Assembly (NCBI GenBank): GCA_949361645.1 | Contig: OX442415.1 | Coordinates: forward strand, 30,219,255 to 30,283,254 | DNA: 64,000 nucleotides | Direction: 5' to 3' | Source of the DNA: Spongilla lacustris | Lineage: Eukaryota > Porifera > Demospongiae > Spongillida > Spongillidae | Shown here: positions 35,287 to 46,404 of the stretch, piece after piece | How the letters are laid out: the number at the start of each line of letters is the position of its first letter | Position numbering within the stretch: position 1 is the stretch's first letter | Made by a program: the position numbers and the translations under genes | The notes under the pieces: generated by a model | Told to the model about the DNA's origin: nothing | Seen by the model: the letters and a program-made list of their open reading frames with translations, nothing else | Databases searched by the model: none

Positions 35287-35937
35287 GTGACTGTGATTTC
35301 ATGCATATATATATACCATGGTTGTACATGACTGTGATGATGTAATTGAGGTTACCATTTGTTTTGTCATAAGTGATCATGGTCCATTGATTGCAGAGGA
35401 TTTGGCTTCTGCCCATTGTGCCAAAGATGTATGGGATTCTGCACCAGAAAATATGGCCTACATGCATGTCCTTGTCGTCAAATTATATAAAATGGCTCTG
35501 AGATTTACTTATTTTCTAAAGGATGGATTTCATAACTGCTAAGACTAACTGATCGTAATTGAATAGAGTTATTTAAAAACACGTTGCTCTCATTCATTGC
35601 AACCTAAGGTGATGTCACCACTATCAGTACTACCAATGAAAGTGCCAGAAGATGGGGGCTATGTTTGGAGGATGTTCTTTGCTAATATACTTATACAGCC
35701 ACATTTGTTGGAGAAGCTGAGCGTGTTAGGGTTATACATGTAGTATAAACAGTACAGTAGAGCCCCTTTAACCTCAATATCATCACGTATCATGTTTTAA
35801 ACGCATATCAAGTACACTGACATGGGTCCAAGCACGAGACTAGGTACTTTGGTGCAGTATACTTATTACGACACTAGAAATTCAAATAATAATAAAATAC
35901 TACCATCGTGATCACTTGAGACTTGATGGCCACACTG
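35287..35937. other. intergenic, cathepsin C copy 2 to ELMO copy 1 (convergent)
   Basis: AT-rich 651-bp interval between convergent genes. I see no gene, tandem repeat or clear element. AATAAAA at about 35889-35895 is on the plus strand, far from the cathepsin stop. Confidence 0.5.
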
Positions 35938-38103
35938 TTACTCTAGTTTGTAGAAAAACTCATAATTGCTTGGCCCTGCTGGAATGGGAGGAGGATGTGA
36001 AGGTATCTGGATGTTGTCAAGGTCCAGCAGTCGAAGCTTCAGGTCCATGTTGAGCAGCATTTCAATGTCCTCCTCGGCCGCCTTGCTTGTCATCTTCTTG
36101 TTCACTAAAATCGAAAGACCATCCACCCAGATGTTAAAAACAGTTTCATTTGGAGCAATGAAATCCAGGTGTTCGTTTTCATCGTATAATATGGAGAAGA
36201 GATTAGGATTGCCTCCCACCCTTTTCTTATCTGCATGTGGGCAAGCCGCACCCACTTCCAGTTTCATCTCCGAAACAGGAATCTTCTTGTCCAAAGATTC
36301 CAGGGGAGGCACCTGCTCACTGCTGACATCCCCAAAGTGCAGCATCTTGTAATTAGGCGATAAGCGACAGCAAAACAGTTGATCCCTCCCCCTCCGACCA
36401 ATTTTCGGGAACGTCGCACCTTCCACCAAATGTGTTAACCGTTCCTGCTTGACCAGTTCTATAATGTCCGGCCTTATGGCATCAGAGAGGTCTTGCACAG
36501 GTTTCAATTTCAAAACTGACTCGTCCAGGAGTTGATTGCTCTCTTCAGCTTCAATGATTTTCTTGTACGTGAGCTCAAACAGCTTCTGCTTAAGCACATC
36601 ACAGGAGGTCAGCTCAGTGCTGGACTGAAGCACTGTCGAAATCTGCTTGGTGACGATGACCATCACCTGCTCCAGGTCCTGTACAGAGGCCCTCATCTCC
36701 CTCCATGTCTTGAAGAGAAGTTGGATGGCAATACAGAATATTTCCTTGAACGGCTCATCATGTATTACTATCAATTGGATGAACTCGTGTGCTCGATCTA
36801 TGGGAGGTTCCCCCACATGCAAGATCTGAGCGAGTATCTTGGTTAAAGCAATGCTGGCATCAGCAAAGGGACATTGGTTATCAGAGTGGGCAAATACAAG
36901 CTGCACAAATACGTCATGCTTATGCTTTGATAAGTAGACCATGCAATCAAGGGCCAACATTCCAGGAGGGGTCTCCATGAACTCTTGACGAGGGTCACTG
37001 CTTTTCAGGAACCCAAGCTGCCTCCAATGTCTGTCTGAAATGGTCTTTGACTTATTGGGATACTCGTCTTGGAAAGCTCTTTCTGCTAGGAGATGAAGGA
37101 TTTCTTCCATGCGTGCATCGCCTATAACAAACTTCTGTGTCATCCGGCTTTCACAATGGTTCATCAAGTGACATTGGTACACGTACAATTCCTGTGCTAT
37201 TTCACGTGGAACTGTCTCTGATTGGAACTTACTCAAGACAGAATCTTTCAATTGCCTACCAAACTGAAACAACTTGGGAAACACATCTTCCTTCTCTGTG
37301 GCTTTACTTATCATGGCATTAATGAAGGCCAGTGTGGTGCATTTGACATTGTTGTCATGTTTATCCAGAAAGGGCATCACAGCTGCTATGGAAACCTCTT
37401 CTGAAACTAGTGCATAAAACTTTGGACTGTTGCTTATTATTGATTGGAGAATGTCCAGACATAAAGAAACAATCTCTGCCTTGAAGTACTCAGCTTGAAG
37501 AGACCTGTCAACGAAGTTGATGAGCTTTTTCACAAAGTTCTCTGTGAGTGCTTCCCAGGATACTACATTGTGTTGCATCAGCTCCTGAAATGCTTCTAAC
37601 AGTGATATCAGCATATTAACATCAGGTTCACTACCCAGTTGACTCTTCTCCACAATGGTCATCAATTCTGGTACACCTTCCAGAGATATGAATTCCAATG
37701 CAAACACGTAGTCTCTTGACAGGCCCACCAGTTCGACCATGGCTGATTTTCTTCCTTCACCGGCAGCGTCAATCTTGTCGTATATGTCAATGGCTGCCAA
37801 CCCTGGTAGCTTTGCCACAGTGAGGATGTCGCCATTCTTCAGCTGGTGCCTGTTAGTTTCGGTGATGTAGCCATACTTGGCTGATGCGTGCCCAGCTGCA
37901 GGTTCAGCATACTTGAGGGCGTACTGGTCGGGGTTGCTAACAAACCACTGGGAACAGATGTCTCTGATGACATTAACCAGCTCGGAGTTATTGGCCACCT
38001 CTAGCAGAAGTGGCTGCTTCGTACCGAGCAACGGTTGGGACTGAATTGCCAACTTGACGTGGTCCTGCTTCGTGGACGGGCTGCTTAGCGGCGTTAGGGA
38101 CAT
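35938..38103 (-). CDS. ELMO: ELMO (engulfment and cell motility) protein, tandem copy 1
   Basis: ELMO binds DOCK180-type exchange factors to activate Rac in engulfment and migration, at the cytoplasmic side of the membrane. The 721-residue protein matches ELMO1/2 length (about 720-727). Order: N-terminal ubiquitin-like/RBD region (to about residue 100), armadillo-like repeats, ELMO domain (around TPPGMLALDCMVYLSKH and CPFADASIALTKIL), atypical PH domain (CRLSPNYKMLHFGD to FNIWVDGLSIL), then an MxLKLRLLDLDNIQIP helix and a proline-rich tail PPPIPAGPSNYEFFYKLE resembling the SH3-binding ELMO C-terminus. The start is the ATG at 38103; the preceding in-frame GTG is not needed. The coding region has no intron, but a 5'UTR intron is evident: donor ACG|GTGAGT at 38254/38253 and acceptor TTTCAG|GTTCAG at 38118/38117. 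Copy 2 lies about 7.3 kb away in the same direction. Confidence 0.95.
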   Translation of the reverse strand: MSLTPLSSPSTKQDHVKLAIQSQPLLGTKQPLLLEVANNSELVNVIRDICSQWFVSNPDQYALKYAEPAAGHASAKYGYITETNRHQLKNGDILTVAKLPGLAAIDIYDKIDAAGEGRKSAMVELVGLSRDYVFALEFISLEGVPELMTIVEKSQLGSEPDVNMLISLLEAFQELMQHNVVSWEALTENFVKKLINFVDRSLQAEYFKAEIVSLCLDILQSIISNSPKFYALVSEEVSIAAVMPFLDKHDNNVKCTTLAFINAMISKATEKEDVFPKLFQFGRQLKDSVLSKFQSETVPREIAQELYVYQCHLMNHCESRMTQKFVIGDARMEEILHLLAERAFQDEYPNKSKTISDRHWRQLGFLKSSDPRQEFMETPPGMLALDCMVYLSKHKHDVFVQLVFAHSDNQCPFADASIALTKILAQILHVGEPPIDRAHEFIQLIVIHDEPFKEIFCIAIQLLFKTWREMRASVQDLEQVMVIVTKQISTVLQSSTELTSCDVLKQKLFELTYKKIIEAEESNQLLDESVLKLKPVQDLSDAIRPDIIELVKQERLTHLVEGATFPKIGRRGRDQLFCCRLSPNYKMLHFGDVSSEQVPPLESLDKKIPVSEMKLEVGAACPHADKKRVGGNPNLFSILYDENEHLDFIAPNETVFNIWVDGLSILVNKKMTSKAAEEDIEMLLNMDLKLRLLDLDNIQIPSHPPPIPAGPSNYEFFYKLE

Positions 38104-38117
38104 GGTTTCCACTGAAC

Positions 38118-38253
38118 CTGAAATATAATCAGTTTACATGGGAACGTAAAAACTATGCTGCGGCACATGGTTAGATTCTACTGATATACGAACGTAAACT
38201 AACACCACATACATATGCGATAGTTAAACAAGGCAAGTTTTAAACACACTCAC
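38118..38253 (-). other. 5'UTR intron of ELMO copy 1
   Basis: A 136-bp intron with donor GTGAGT and acceptor ATATTTCAG ends 14 bp before the start codon. The same intron with identical donor and acceptor occurs before ELMO copy 2 (45427-45590), which supports it as real and ancestral to the duplication. Confidence 0.7.
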
Positions 38254-38512
38254 CGTCAATCAACACTTGCGCGTACACGAGCACATTTGATCAGCAGTTG
38301 TGATTAAGCGGAGAGAGGGGGCAGGCGTATATGGCTTGGAGACGAGATATGCGGGGAATGGCGTAGGATCGTAAACTGTCATTATGCAGCTATGACAAAT
38401 ATGTTACTATAAGCGGATTACAGCATCGTCTGTAAGGCACCTGTTGAGCTTGATTCCTTTTAAGGTCCTCGGCTGGCGGATTGGCTTCAATACATTTAAT
38501 GCATCACTAACT

Positions 38513-38630
38513 AGTCTCGTACCCAGACCCACCATGACGTAAGCGTTTATCGCTTACAGTATAAACACTACGACAGGTGTCGTAGTGTAAGCGATAAACG
38601 CTTACGTATGGTGGGTCTGGGTACGAGACT
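38513..38630. mobile_element. 118-bp MITE with 10-bp target duplication
   Basis: Near-perfect palindrome: AGTCTCGTACCCAGACCC at the left end and its reverse complement at the right. The direct repeat ATCACTAACT (38503-38512 and 38631-38640) flanks it. The homologous place upstream of ELMO copy 2 (about 45845-45860) has one copy of the flank and no element, so this is a true insertion. Partial relatives of the end occur at about 38691 and 51992. Confidence 0.85.
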
Positions 38631-38814
38631 ATCACTAACTAGCTAGACTGTACTGGTCAACTGCGCGGGCCGCAGGGGCCGTTGCAGTCTCGTACCCAGA
38701 CCCGAATGTACGTAATTGGGCCAGCTTCATACCACCATGTTGTGCCTCAACAATGGTGTAAAATGTTTATTTTGAAATAACGTATCAGTAGCAAAAATGT
38801 CCACTAAACTATAT

Positions 38815-39110
38815 GATGACCTTCTGTGCCCTTCTGATGACCTACTGATGATCATGGCCTCCTATGACTTACTGATGACCTCCTAGTGACCCCTGGTGAC
38901 CTCCTGATGACCTCCTGTGACCTTCTGATGACCTCCTGTGACCTTCTAATGACCTCCTGATTACCTACTGATGACCTCCTGATGACCTCCTTCTGACCCC
39001 TGGTGACCTACTGATGACCTCCTGATGGCCTCCTGACCTTCTGATGACCATCTGATGACCTTCTGATGCCCTCTGGTGACCTCCTGATGACCTCCTGATG
39101 ATCTCATATA
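38815..39110. repeat. degenerate (CTGATGACCTC)n repeat, left arm
   Basis: Irregular 10-14-bp repeats of TGATGACCTCC with variants. The reverse-complement repeat (GGAGGTCATCA) follows at 39235-39460, so the two blocks form a large imperfect inverted repeat around about 125 bp of unique sequence. Confidence 0.8.
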
Positions 39111-39234
39111 ATGTTTGTATCTTTGTCAGTTACCTTTGACTTTGCATACTAACAAGTAAAATCAGCTGTCACTTTGGGGTGTGGCATAGGGAGTGGTTGT
39201 ACTGACACAATGCATAACTAGGACCATATACACT

Positions 39235-39460
39235 GCAGTGTCATCAGGAGGTCACCTTGGGTCATCAAAGGTCATCAGGAGGTCATTGGGAGGTCACCAG
39301 GGTCATCAGTGGTCATCAGGGATCATCAGGAGGTCATCAGTAGGTCATCAAGAGATCATCAGAAGGTCATCAGGGGATCATCAGGAGGTCATCAGGGGAT
39401 CATCAGGAGGTCATCAGGGGATCATCAGGAGGTCATCAGAGGTCACCAGGAGGTGGGCTA
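39235..39460. repeat. degenerate (AGGTCATCAGG)n repeat, right arm
   Basis: Inverted counterpart of 38815-39110. The same kind of block with the same right-hand flank (GGCCCATACACATAGGGTGC) recurs at 52700-52770 in the second duplication unit, where the left arm is missing. Confidence 0.8.
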
Positions 39461-39566
39461 GGCCCATACACATAGGGTGCTGCTGTACCATTCCAGCTTA
39501 TTTTCAAAATAAATTTCTTGCAGTCTGTCCATTTCAGCACCAAATGAATCAGATCTTAATGTTTAA

Positions 39567-40928
39567 TCATAGATTGACCAATTGTGACTTAAGTCACAAA
39601 ATTGTGACTAAAGTCACAATACATTTCAATGAAGAAATGCGACCATTTTTTAAGCGACAAACTGACTTTTTGAAACTTACCCCCACACACTGGATGCATG
39701 TGTGTTCTTAGTATGTTTTTATCACTCACTTGGATGTGCATAATTTTTACAATACAAGGCTTTTTCTGTACGCGATCTCGCACAAAACGCAAAATACCGC
39801 ATCATTGTGACTTAAGTCACAATACGTTTCAAAATACTATATCAAGAGCCTTCTATCAACTAGGTACTTTAAAAATATGTATCATGATAGCAGAGTCATG
39901 TGCTCTCATAATATAGCATTTATACTGCTTGAAAATACATTATGTAGAAGTTACAAGACGTTTTCCCTACCAATCCTCAAACGGGTATCGCGGACGAAAA
40001 AAATTGTGACTTAAGTCACACAGCTTTGAACAGTCCCACTTGTAGTATTTTCTACGAGTACCTATGAATTTTTATACATGAAATTGAACTCCAATACATG
40101 CAGATTTGTACTATGCTAACAAAACTGCTTAGATCGCTACACGGTGTGGATAACACAAGGGTCAAAACAGTAGACTTTCTTCGTAACCGCGGCGCGAGCG
40201 GTACTGCGGTAGTAATTGAAGAACGCCCCTTTTTGCAGACCGGGTAGTTTGCAGTGCAGACAAAGTTATAGGCAATAAGCCAGCAAAGCAAACGAGGTAC
40301 AGAAGGCTGTTCCGAAAGGAACTCCAAGGTGTTGTTCAGGGAACGTAAGGAAGCGGACAGAGCGAGTATGTATAGTCAGTGTATTATGATGAAGTTACAG
40401 CAACGAATTAAGAGCAAGGCTCGAAGCTTGAAACAGTTAGCTGTAGTAGAGAGTATATACCTCTGTACAAAACGTTTCACCTGGTTGGTCTAAAATAAGC
40501 AATTCGGACTTCATTGATGCATGTTGATTCATAGAGTACCTGGGTACAAATACATGAGGGTCACTGTCACATGCATGTTCTCTTACATACATGTACTGTA
40601 ACAAAAACTCGCGATGAGGTTTTGCTACATATACATGTATATGCTAATACGATTTGCAAAGGTGCAAGGTATTTCAAGTACCTTTGTCAAGTCTGTTTAG
40701 GCACATCCAATGGGACATCTTGTTGCATTGTTCGGTCTAAAGTCAAAGATTGAAAAGTACCGGTACATGTAGCTGCATACGTATAATGACTGTATTCAAG
40801 TGTATTCATTCAATTTGTAGCTTTGTTATCTATGTAAACAATCAGCCATATCACTGGAGTTTGTTTATACAAAGTGTTTGAATTTGATTATAGAATTGTG
40901 ACGTCGCAATTTCTTGGTCAATCTATGA
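39567..40928. mobile_element. 1.36-kb DNA transposon remnant with TTAA target duplication
   Basis: Terminal inverted repeat TCATAGATTGACCAA is perfect at both ends (39567-39581 and 40914-40928) and is flanked by TTAA on each side (39563-39566, 40929-40932), as in piggyBac or Kolobok-type elements. The 18-bp palindrome TTGTGACTTAAGTCACAA or close variants recur at about 39585, 39602, 39806 and 40003. No transposase frame is visible, so it is non-autonomous. The matching place in duplication unit 2 (about 52870-52890) lacks it. Confidence 0.75.
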
Positions 40929-40947
40929 TTAATCTCCAGGGAAAAAT

Positions 40948-41172
40948 CCTTATTTAAGGATATCATTATCCTTTAATAAGGATCGTCTTTTGCATTGCAT
41001 ACTTTTGCTAACCAAGCAAATTAGATAACATAAATGCTACTGGTCAATTGTATACTGATTAGCCTCCATAACAAACTTTAAATCATGTCAATATGATCAA
41101 TGTCCATGTGGTAAAACAGGGATGAAGTGGCACATCCTTATTTAAGGATTGACACCATCCTTAAATAAGGAT
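40948..41172. repeat. paired hairpins built on CCTTATTTAAGG
   Basis: Two hairpin-like segments, at about 40948-40983 and 41138-41172, each contain CCTTATTTAAGG followed by its near-complement (CCTTTAATAAGG or CCTTAAATAAGG) after a short loop. They are about 190 bp apart and could be the ends of a small element, but no target duplication was found. Confidence 0.4.
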
Positions 41173-41514
41173 CACAACAGTAGAGATTATTGACCTTAAA
41201 AACCATAGTGGTTTTAAAACTCTTGATTTTCTCTAATAGTCAGTTGATCCAGCTATACTCACAACCTGATTCGTAGAAAAAGTAACTTGTAGTTAATAAG
41301 TTATGAGCATTTACATCATAGCACTTCAAAATTAATATCAAGCGTTTGTATAACGACGCGTACGTGTACTGATGTAGATGCTTTCTTCGTGTCAAACGCC
41401 AGCGTGGATGTATACCCTAGCCTTGCTGAGACCAGTGCATGACCATGTGCACTAAATGTGGATGTGGTTGTGTTCCATTGAACAGGCTGAGTGTGCTTTC
41501 TATTCCTGGTGGAT

Positions 41515-41517
<3 letters not shown>

Positions 41518-41550
<33 letters not shown>
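41518..41550. repeat. poly(G) run of 33
   Basis: Uninterrupted guanines in the unit 1 spacer. Confidence 0.95.
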
Positions 41551-41553
<3 letters not shown>

Positions 41554-41892
41554 GGAAGCGTTGCCAATTCTTAGCCCCAATTAATCAGACAACAATCGTT
41601 TCACAAGGGCGTAACATGTGATCATTTAAACATTAACATTAATGCTACCCACCTTTAACATCTTTAATTGTTACATTGTTGTTATTTAAGTTTAATGTGC
41701 AATATGACCCTGCAGAGGGCTTATCAGTAGAGGGAAAGAAAAGACAAGGATCTGGTACAATCCATATGTCTGTAGAGCACTGTAGATAAGAGCAGCAGCT
41801 CTCAAGGTTAGCCCCTCCCCCACTCTCAGTCACAGTGCACTGAGTACTTATTGCAACATCCATGTCCAGGCATCACCTAGTCCTGTATTCAG

Positions 41893-42570
41893 GTACTGTA
41901 CCATGCTAGCTGTCCTCTGCTGCACAGTGCAATGTACTGTACCGTGCTAGCTGTCCTCTGCTCACAGTGCAATGTACTGTACCATATGCTAGCTGTCCTC
42001 TGCTCACAGTGCAATGTACTGTATCATATGCTAGCTGTCCTCTGCTGCACATTACAATGTACTGTACCATGCTAGCTGTTCTCTGCTCACAGTGCAACGT
42101 ACTGTGTCCTCTGCTCACAGTGCAATGACTGTACCATGCTAGCTGTCCTCTGCTCACAGTGCAATGTACTGTACCATGCTAGCTGTCCTCTGCTCACAGT
42201 GCAATGTACTGTACCATGCTAGCTGTCCTCTGCTCACAGTGCAATGTACTGTACCATGCTAGCTGTCCTCTGCTCACAGTGCAATGTATACTGTACCATG
42301 CTAGCTGTCCTCTGCTCACAGTGCAATGTACTGTACCATGCTAGCTGTCCTCTGCTCACAGTGCAATGTATACTGTACCATGCTAGCTGTCCTCTGCTCA
42401 CAGTGCAATGTACTGTACCATGCTAGCTGTCCTCTGCTCACAGCGCAATGTACTGTACCATGCTAGCTGTCCTCTGCTCACAGTGCAATGTACTGTACCA
42501 TGCTAGCTGTCCTCTGCTCACAGCGCAATGTACTGTACCATGCTAGCTGCCTCTGCTCACAGTGCAATTT
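41893..42570. repeat. 40-bp satellite, array 1 (unit 1 spacer)
   Basis: About 16-17 copies of a 40-bp unit running GCTAGCTGTCCTCTGCTCAC then AGTGCAATGTACTGTACCAT, with several shortened or TATACTG-bearing units. A paralogous array lies at 53330-54210 in the second duplication unit. This array almost always reads ACCATG where the other reads ACCCTG. Confidence 0.95.
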
Positions 42571-43267
42571 TCTCTTAACATTTTCACCAACTAGATATCT
42601 TCATGTTAAGTTGACTTGTAACCATGTAATTCATGCGACTTTGCGTCTAGCATCCAATCAGCCGCTGAACAGTATTCTGAGCTTTTTAAAAGTTTTACTG
42701 ATGTAATCTCAAGTTTAAACTTTGATAGTACTACTGAGGGATTGATTATATGAATACCACTGGTGATGTATATGTGGCTACATTATCACCTTGGACAGCT
42801 TGGTGTAAGTAAGTAAGTAAGTAGGTTATACCTGACTTATGTGAATGAGCCCTGCTTGTTCATGCAATATATTACATGAAAAGCATTTTTAGCAGCCTAA
42901 ACATTGGCCAACAGAACAGAGCACCATGCATGCATGGAACTGGTGCAACATATCATACAAAACGCTTAGCTAAACATACCCCATAACATAGTGGCCATGG
43001 AGTTTATCATTCAGTGAAGCATCATGATGCATATATAGCATTTTTATTTTAGAGCTGAAGACTGTGCAGTGGGCTTCAGGGACAATAATTTTATTCCCCT
43101 GCTATGCAACATATACATCTCCTTTAATACCAAATGGATTATTGTTGAATATAAAAATTTTCTCTGAGAAAGATAGTGGTATATAGGATTCAAAGGCATT
43201 GGTGGTGTAAAAAGGAAGGGAACAAGAATATTTAAAAAATGCTATAAGGTTGGGAAAATCAGTTAAT

Positions 43268-45412
43268 TCATTGCAGTTTATAAAAAAAGTCATAGTCAAG
43301 TGGTTCTTTGGGTATGACCGGAATTTGATTAGGAATGGCAACATTCTCGATGTCCAGCAGTCGAAGCTTCAGGTCCATGTTGAGCAGCGTTTCAATGTCC
43401 TCCTCGGCCGCCTTGCTTGTCATCTTCTTGTTCAGCAGAACCGAAAGACCATCCACCCAGATGTTAAAAACAGTTTCATTTGGAGCAATGAAATCCAGGT
43501 GTTCACTTCCATCGTATAATATGGAGAAGAGATTAGGATTGCCTCCCACCCTTTTCTTATCTGCATGTGGGCAAGCTGCACCCACTTCCAGTTTCATCTC
43601 CGAAACAGGAATCTTCTTGTCCAGAGATTCCAGAGGAGGCACCTGCTCACTGCTGACATCTCCAAAGTGCAGCATCTTGTAATTAGGCGATAGGCGACAG
43701 CAAAACAGTTGATCCCTCCCCCTCCGACCAATTTTCGGGAATGTGGCACCTTCCACTAAATGTGTTAACCGTTCCTGCTTGACCAGTTCTATAATGTCCT
43801 GCCTTATGGCGTCAGAGAAGTCTTGCACAGGTTTCAATTTCAAAAATGACTCGTCCAGGAGTTGATTGCTCTTTTCAGCTTCAATGATTTTCTTGTATGT
43901 GAGCTCAAACAGCTTCTGCTTAAGCACATCACAGGAGGTCAGCTCAGTGCCGGACTGGAGCACTGTTGAAATCTGCTTGGTGACGATGACCATCACCTTC
44001 TCCAGGTCATGCACAGAGGCCCTCATCTCCCTCCATGTCTTGAAGAGAAGTTGGATGGCAATACAGAATATTTCCTTGAACGGCTCATCATGTATTACTA
44101 TCAATTGGATGAACTCTTGTGCTCGATCCAAGATCTGAGTGAGTATTTTGGTTAAAGCAATGCTGGCATCAGCAAAGGGACATTGGTTATCTGAGTGGGC
44201 AAATACAAGCTGCACAAATATGTCATGCTTATGCTTTGATAAGTAGACCATGCAATCAAGGGCCAACATTCCAGGAGGGGTCTCCATGAACTCTTGACGA
44301 GGGTCACTGCTTTTCAGGAACCCTAACTGTCTCCAGTGCCTGTCTGAAATGGTCTTTGACTTATTGGGATACTCATCTTGGAAAGCTCTTTCTGCTAGGA
44401 GATGAAGGATCTCTTCCATGCGTGCATCACCTATAACAAAAATCTGTGTCATCCGGCTTTTACAATGGTTCATCAAGTGGCATTGGTACACGTACAATTC
44501 CTGTGCTATTTCACGTGGAACTGTCTCTGATTGGAACTTACTCAAGACAGAATCTTTCAATTGCCTTCCAAACTGAAACAACTTGGGAAATACATCTTCC
44601 TTCTCTGGGGCCTTACTTATCATGGCATTGATGAAGGCCAGTGTGGTGCATTTGACATTGTTATCATGTTTATCCAGAAAGGGCATCACAGCTGCTATGG
44701 ATACCTCTTCCGAAACTAGTGCATAAAACTTTGGACTGTTGCTTATTATTGATTGGAGAATGTCCAGACATAATGAAACAATCTCTGCCTTGAAGTACTC
44801 AGCTTGAAGAGACCTGTCGACAAAGTTGATGAGCTTTTTCACAAAGTTCTCTGTGAGTGCTTCCCAGGAGACTACATTGTGTTGCATCAGCTCCTGAAAT
44901 GCTTCTAACAGTGAAATCAACATATTAACATCAGATTCACTACCAAGTTGACTCTTCTCCACAATTGTCATCAATTCTGGTACACCTTCCAGAGATATGA
45001 ACTCCAATGCAAACACGTAGTCTCTTGACAGGCCCACCAGTTCGACCATGGCTGATTTTCTTCCTTCACCGGCAGCATCAATCTTGTCGTATATGTCAAT
45101 GGCTGCCAACCCTGGTAGCTTTGCCACAGTGAGGATGTCGCCATTCTTCAGCTGGTGCCTGTTAGTTTCGGTGATGTACCCAAACTTAGCTGATGCGTGC
45201 CCAGCAGCAGGTTCAGCATACTTGAGGGCGTACTGGTCGGGGTTGCTAACAAACCACTGGGAACAGATGTCTCTGATGACATTAACCAGCTCGGAGTTAT
45301 TGGCCACCTCTAGCAGAAGTGGCTGCTTCGTACCGAGCAACGGTTGGGACTGAATTGCCAACTTGACGTGGTCCTGCTTCGTGGACGGGCTGCTTAGCGG
45401 CGTTAGGGACAT
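43268..45412 (-). CDS. ELMO: ELMO protein, tandem copy 2
   Basis: Tandem paralogue of ELMO copy 1, 714 residues, also without coding introns. The N-terminal ubiquitin-like region, armadillo repeats, ELMO domain, PH domain and C-terminal proline motif are all present in order. It is nearly identical to copy 1 over most of its length, with two clear differences. Seven residues (HVGEPPI) before DRA(H/Q)EF in the ELMO domain are missing, an in-frame 21-bp deletion. The C-terminus diverges completely after LRLLD, reading IENVAIPNQIPVIPKEPLDYDFFYKLQ in pieces that still keep the PxxP-type tail. The start is the ATG at 45412. The 5'UTR intron is conserved (45427-45590). The 3' flank (43090-43240) is shared not with ELMO copy 1 but with the sequence downstream of actin (54740-54890), which marks the duplication boundary. 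Confidence 0.95.
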   Translation of the reverse strand: MSLTPLSSPSTKQDHVKLAIQSQPLLGTKQPLLLEVANNSELVNVIRDICSQWFVSNPDQYALKYAEPAAGHASAKFGYITETNRHQLKNGDILTVAKLPGLAAIDIYDKIDAAGEGRKSAMVELVGLSRDYVFALEFISLEGVPELMTIVEKSQLGSESDVNMLISLLEAFQELMQHNVVSWEALTENFVKKLINFVDRSLQAEYFKAEIVSLCLDILQSIISNSPKFYALVSEEVSIAAVMPFLDKHDNNVKCTTLAFINAMISKAPEKEDVFPKLFQFGRQLKDSVLSKFQSETVPREIAQELYVYQCHLMNHCKSRMTQIFVIGDARMEEILHLLAERAFQDEYPNKSKTISDRHWRQLGFLKSSDPRQEFMETPPGMLALDCMVYLSKHKHDIFVQLVFAHSDNQCPFADASIALTKILTQILDRAQEFIQLIVIHDEPFKEIFCIAIQLLFKTWREMRASVHDLEKVMVIVTKQISTVLQSGTELTSCDVLKQKLFELTYKKIIEAEKSNQLLDESFLKLKPVQDFSDAIRQDIIELVKQERLTHLVEGATFPKIGRRGRDQLFCCRLSPNYKMLHFGDVSSEQVPPLESLDKKIPVSEMKLEVGAACPHADKKRVGGNPNLFSILYDGSEHLDFIAPNETVFNIWVDGLSVLLNKKMTSKAAEEDIETLLNMDLKLRLLDIENVAIPNQIPVIPKEPLDYDFFYKLQ

Positions 45413-45426
45413 GGCCTCCACTGAAC

Positions 45427-45590
45427 CTGAAATATAATCAGTTTATATGGTAAGGTTGATAACAACAGTGGTATGATGAAAACTATGCTGCGGCACATGT
45501 TTATATTCTATTGATATAAGAACGTAAACTAACACAAATAAGGACCAGATACATATGCGATGGTTAAACAAGGCTGGTTAACACACTCAC
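45427..45590 (-). other. 5'UTR intron of ELMO copy 2
   Basis: A 164-bp intron with donor GTGAGT and acceptor ATATTTCAG. Its sequence and position match the copy 1 intron, with a few small insertions. Confidence 0.7.
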
Positions 45591-46404
45591 CGTCGATCAA
45601 CACTTGCGCGTACACGAGCACATTTGATCAGTTGTGATTAAGCGGAGAGAGGGGGCAGGCGTATATGGCTTGGAGACGAGATATGCGGGGAATGGCGTAG
45701 GATCGTAAACTGTCATTATGCAGCTATGACAAATATGTTTGGGAGGTTACTATAAGCGGATTACAGCATCGTGTGTACGGCACCTGTTGATCTTGATTCC
45801 TTTTAAGGTCCTGGGCCGGCGGATTGGCTTCAATACATTTTAATGCATCACTAGCTAGCTAGACCATAGATTATAATCCATGGTTGTCAGGCCCGTAGCC
45901 AGGTTGTGTGTTGGGGGGGTGCAAAGCAGGCTATAAGTGGACTCAACCAGTGGTGTAGCCTGGATAATAATTGTATGTATGGTAGGGCCCACACTGCCAG
46001 ATGCAGGGTTTGTATATGAAACTGAGAAAGCCCTAGAAAAGGTGCACCCTTCCCACCCAGCTAGGGGGCAGTGCTCCCGAATCAGGATCTGGGATTCTGA
46101 GGCAACACTTGTTTGATGCATAACAGTTTGGGTTCCAAGGGCATATTTATATACTATATATTACAGCCCAATGTCCATGATAGCATGCAGGCATGGATGT
46201 ACAATTGTAACTCCATTCTGTTCTTGAAGATGGATGCAATGAGTTACATAGGAGGAAGAATATGGTACATGCATAAACTAATTATAGCAAGTAGTACAAC
46301 TCTAGTTCAAATTTTAGCAACACTACATAAACTGTTACCAGTGCATCCCATGCACAGGTCATATGCTATGTGGGCAGATTTTTGATGTGGGAGAAACGAT
46401 TGAC

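Noticed and set aside
35966..45353. Open frames opposite the ELMO genes
   Set aside because: Shadows; the minus-strand ELMO frames are conserved across their full length.
45888..45960. Assigning the CAGG-ended elements to hAT
   Set aside because: The CAG start is hAT-like, but the flanking duplications are 5 bp, not 8, so the assignment is left open.
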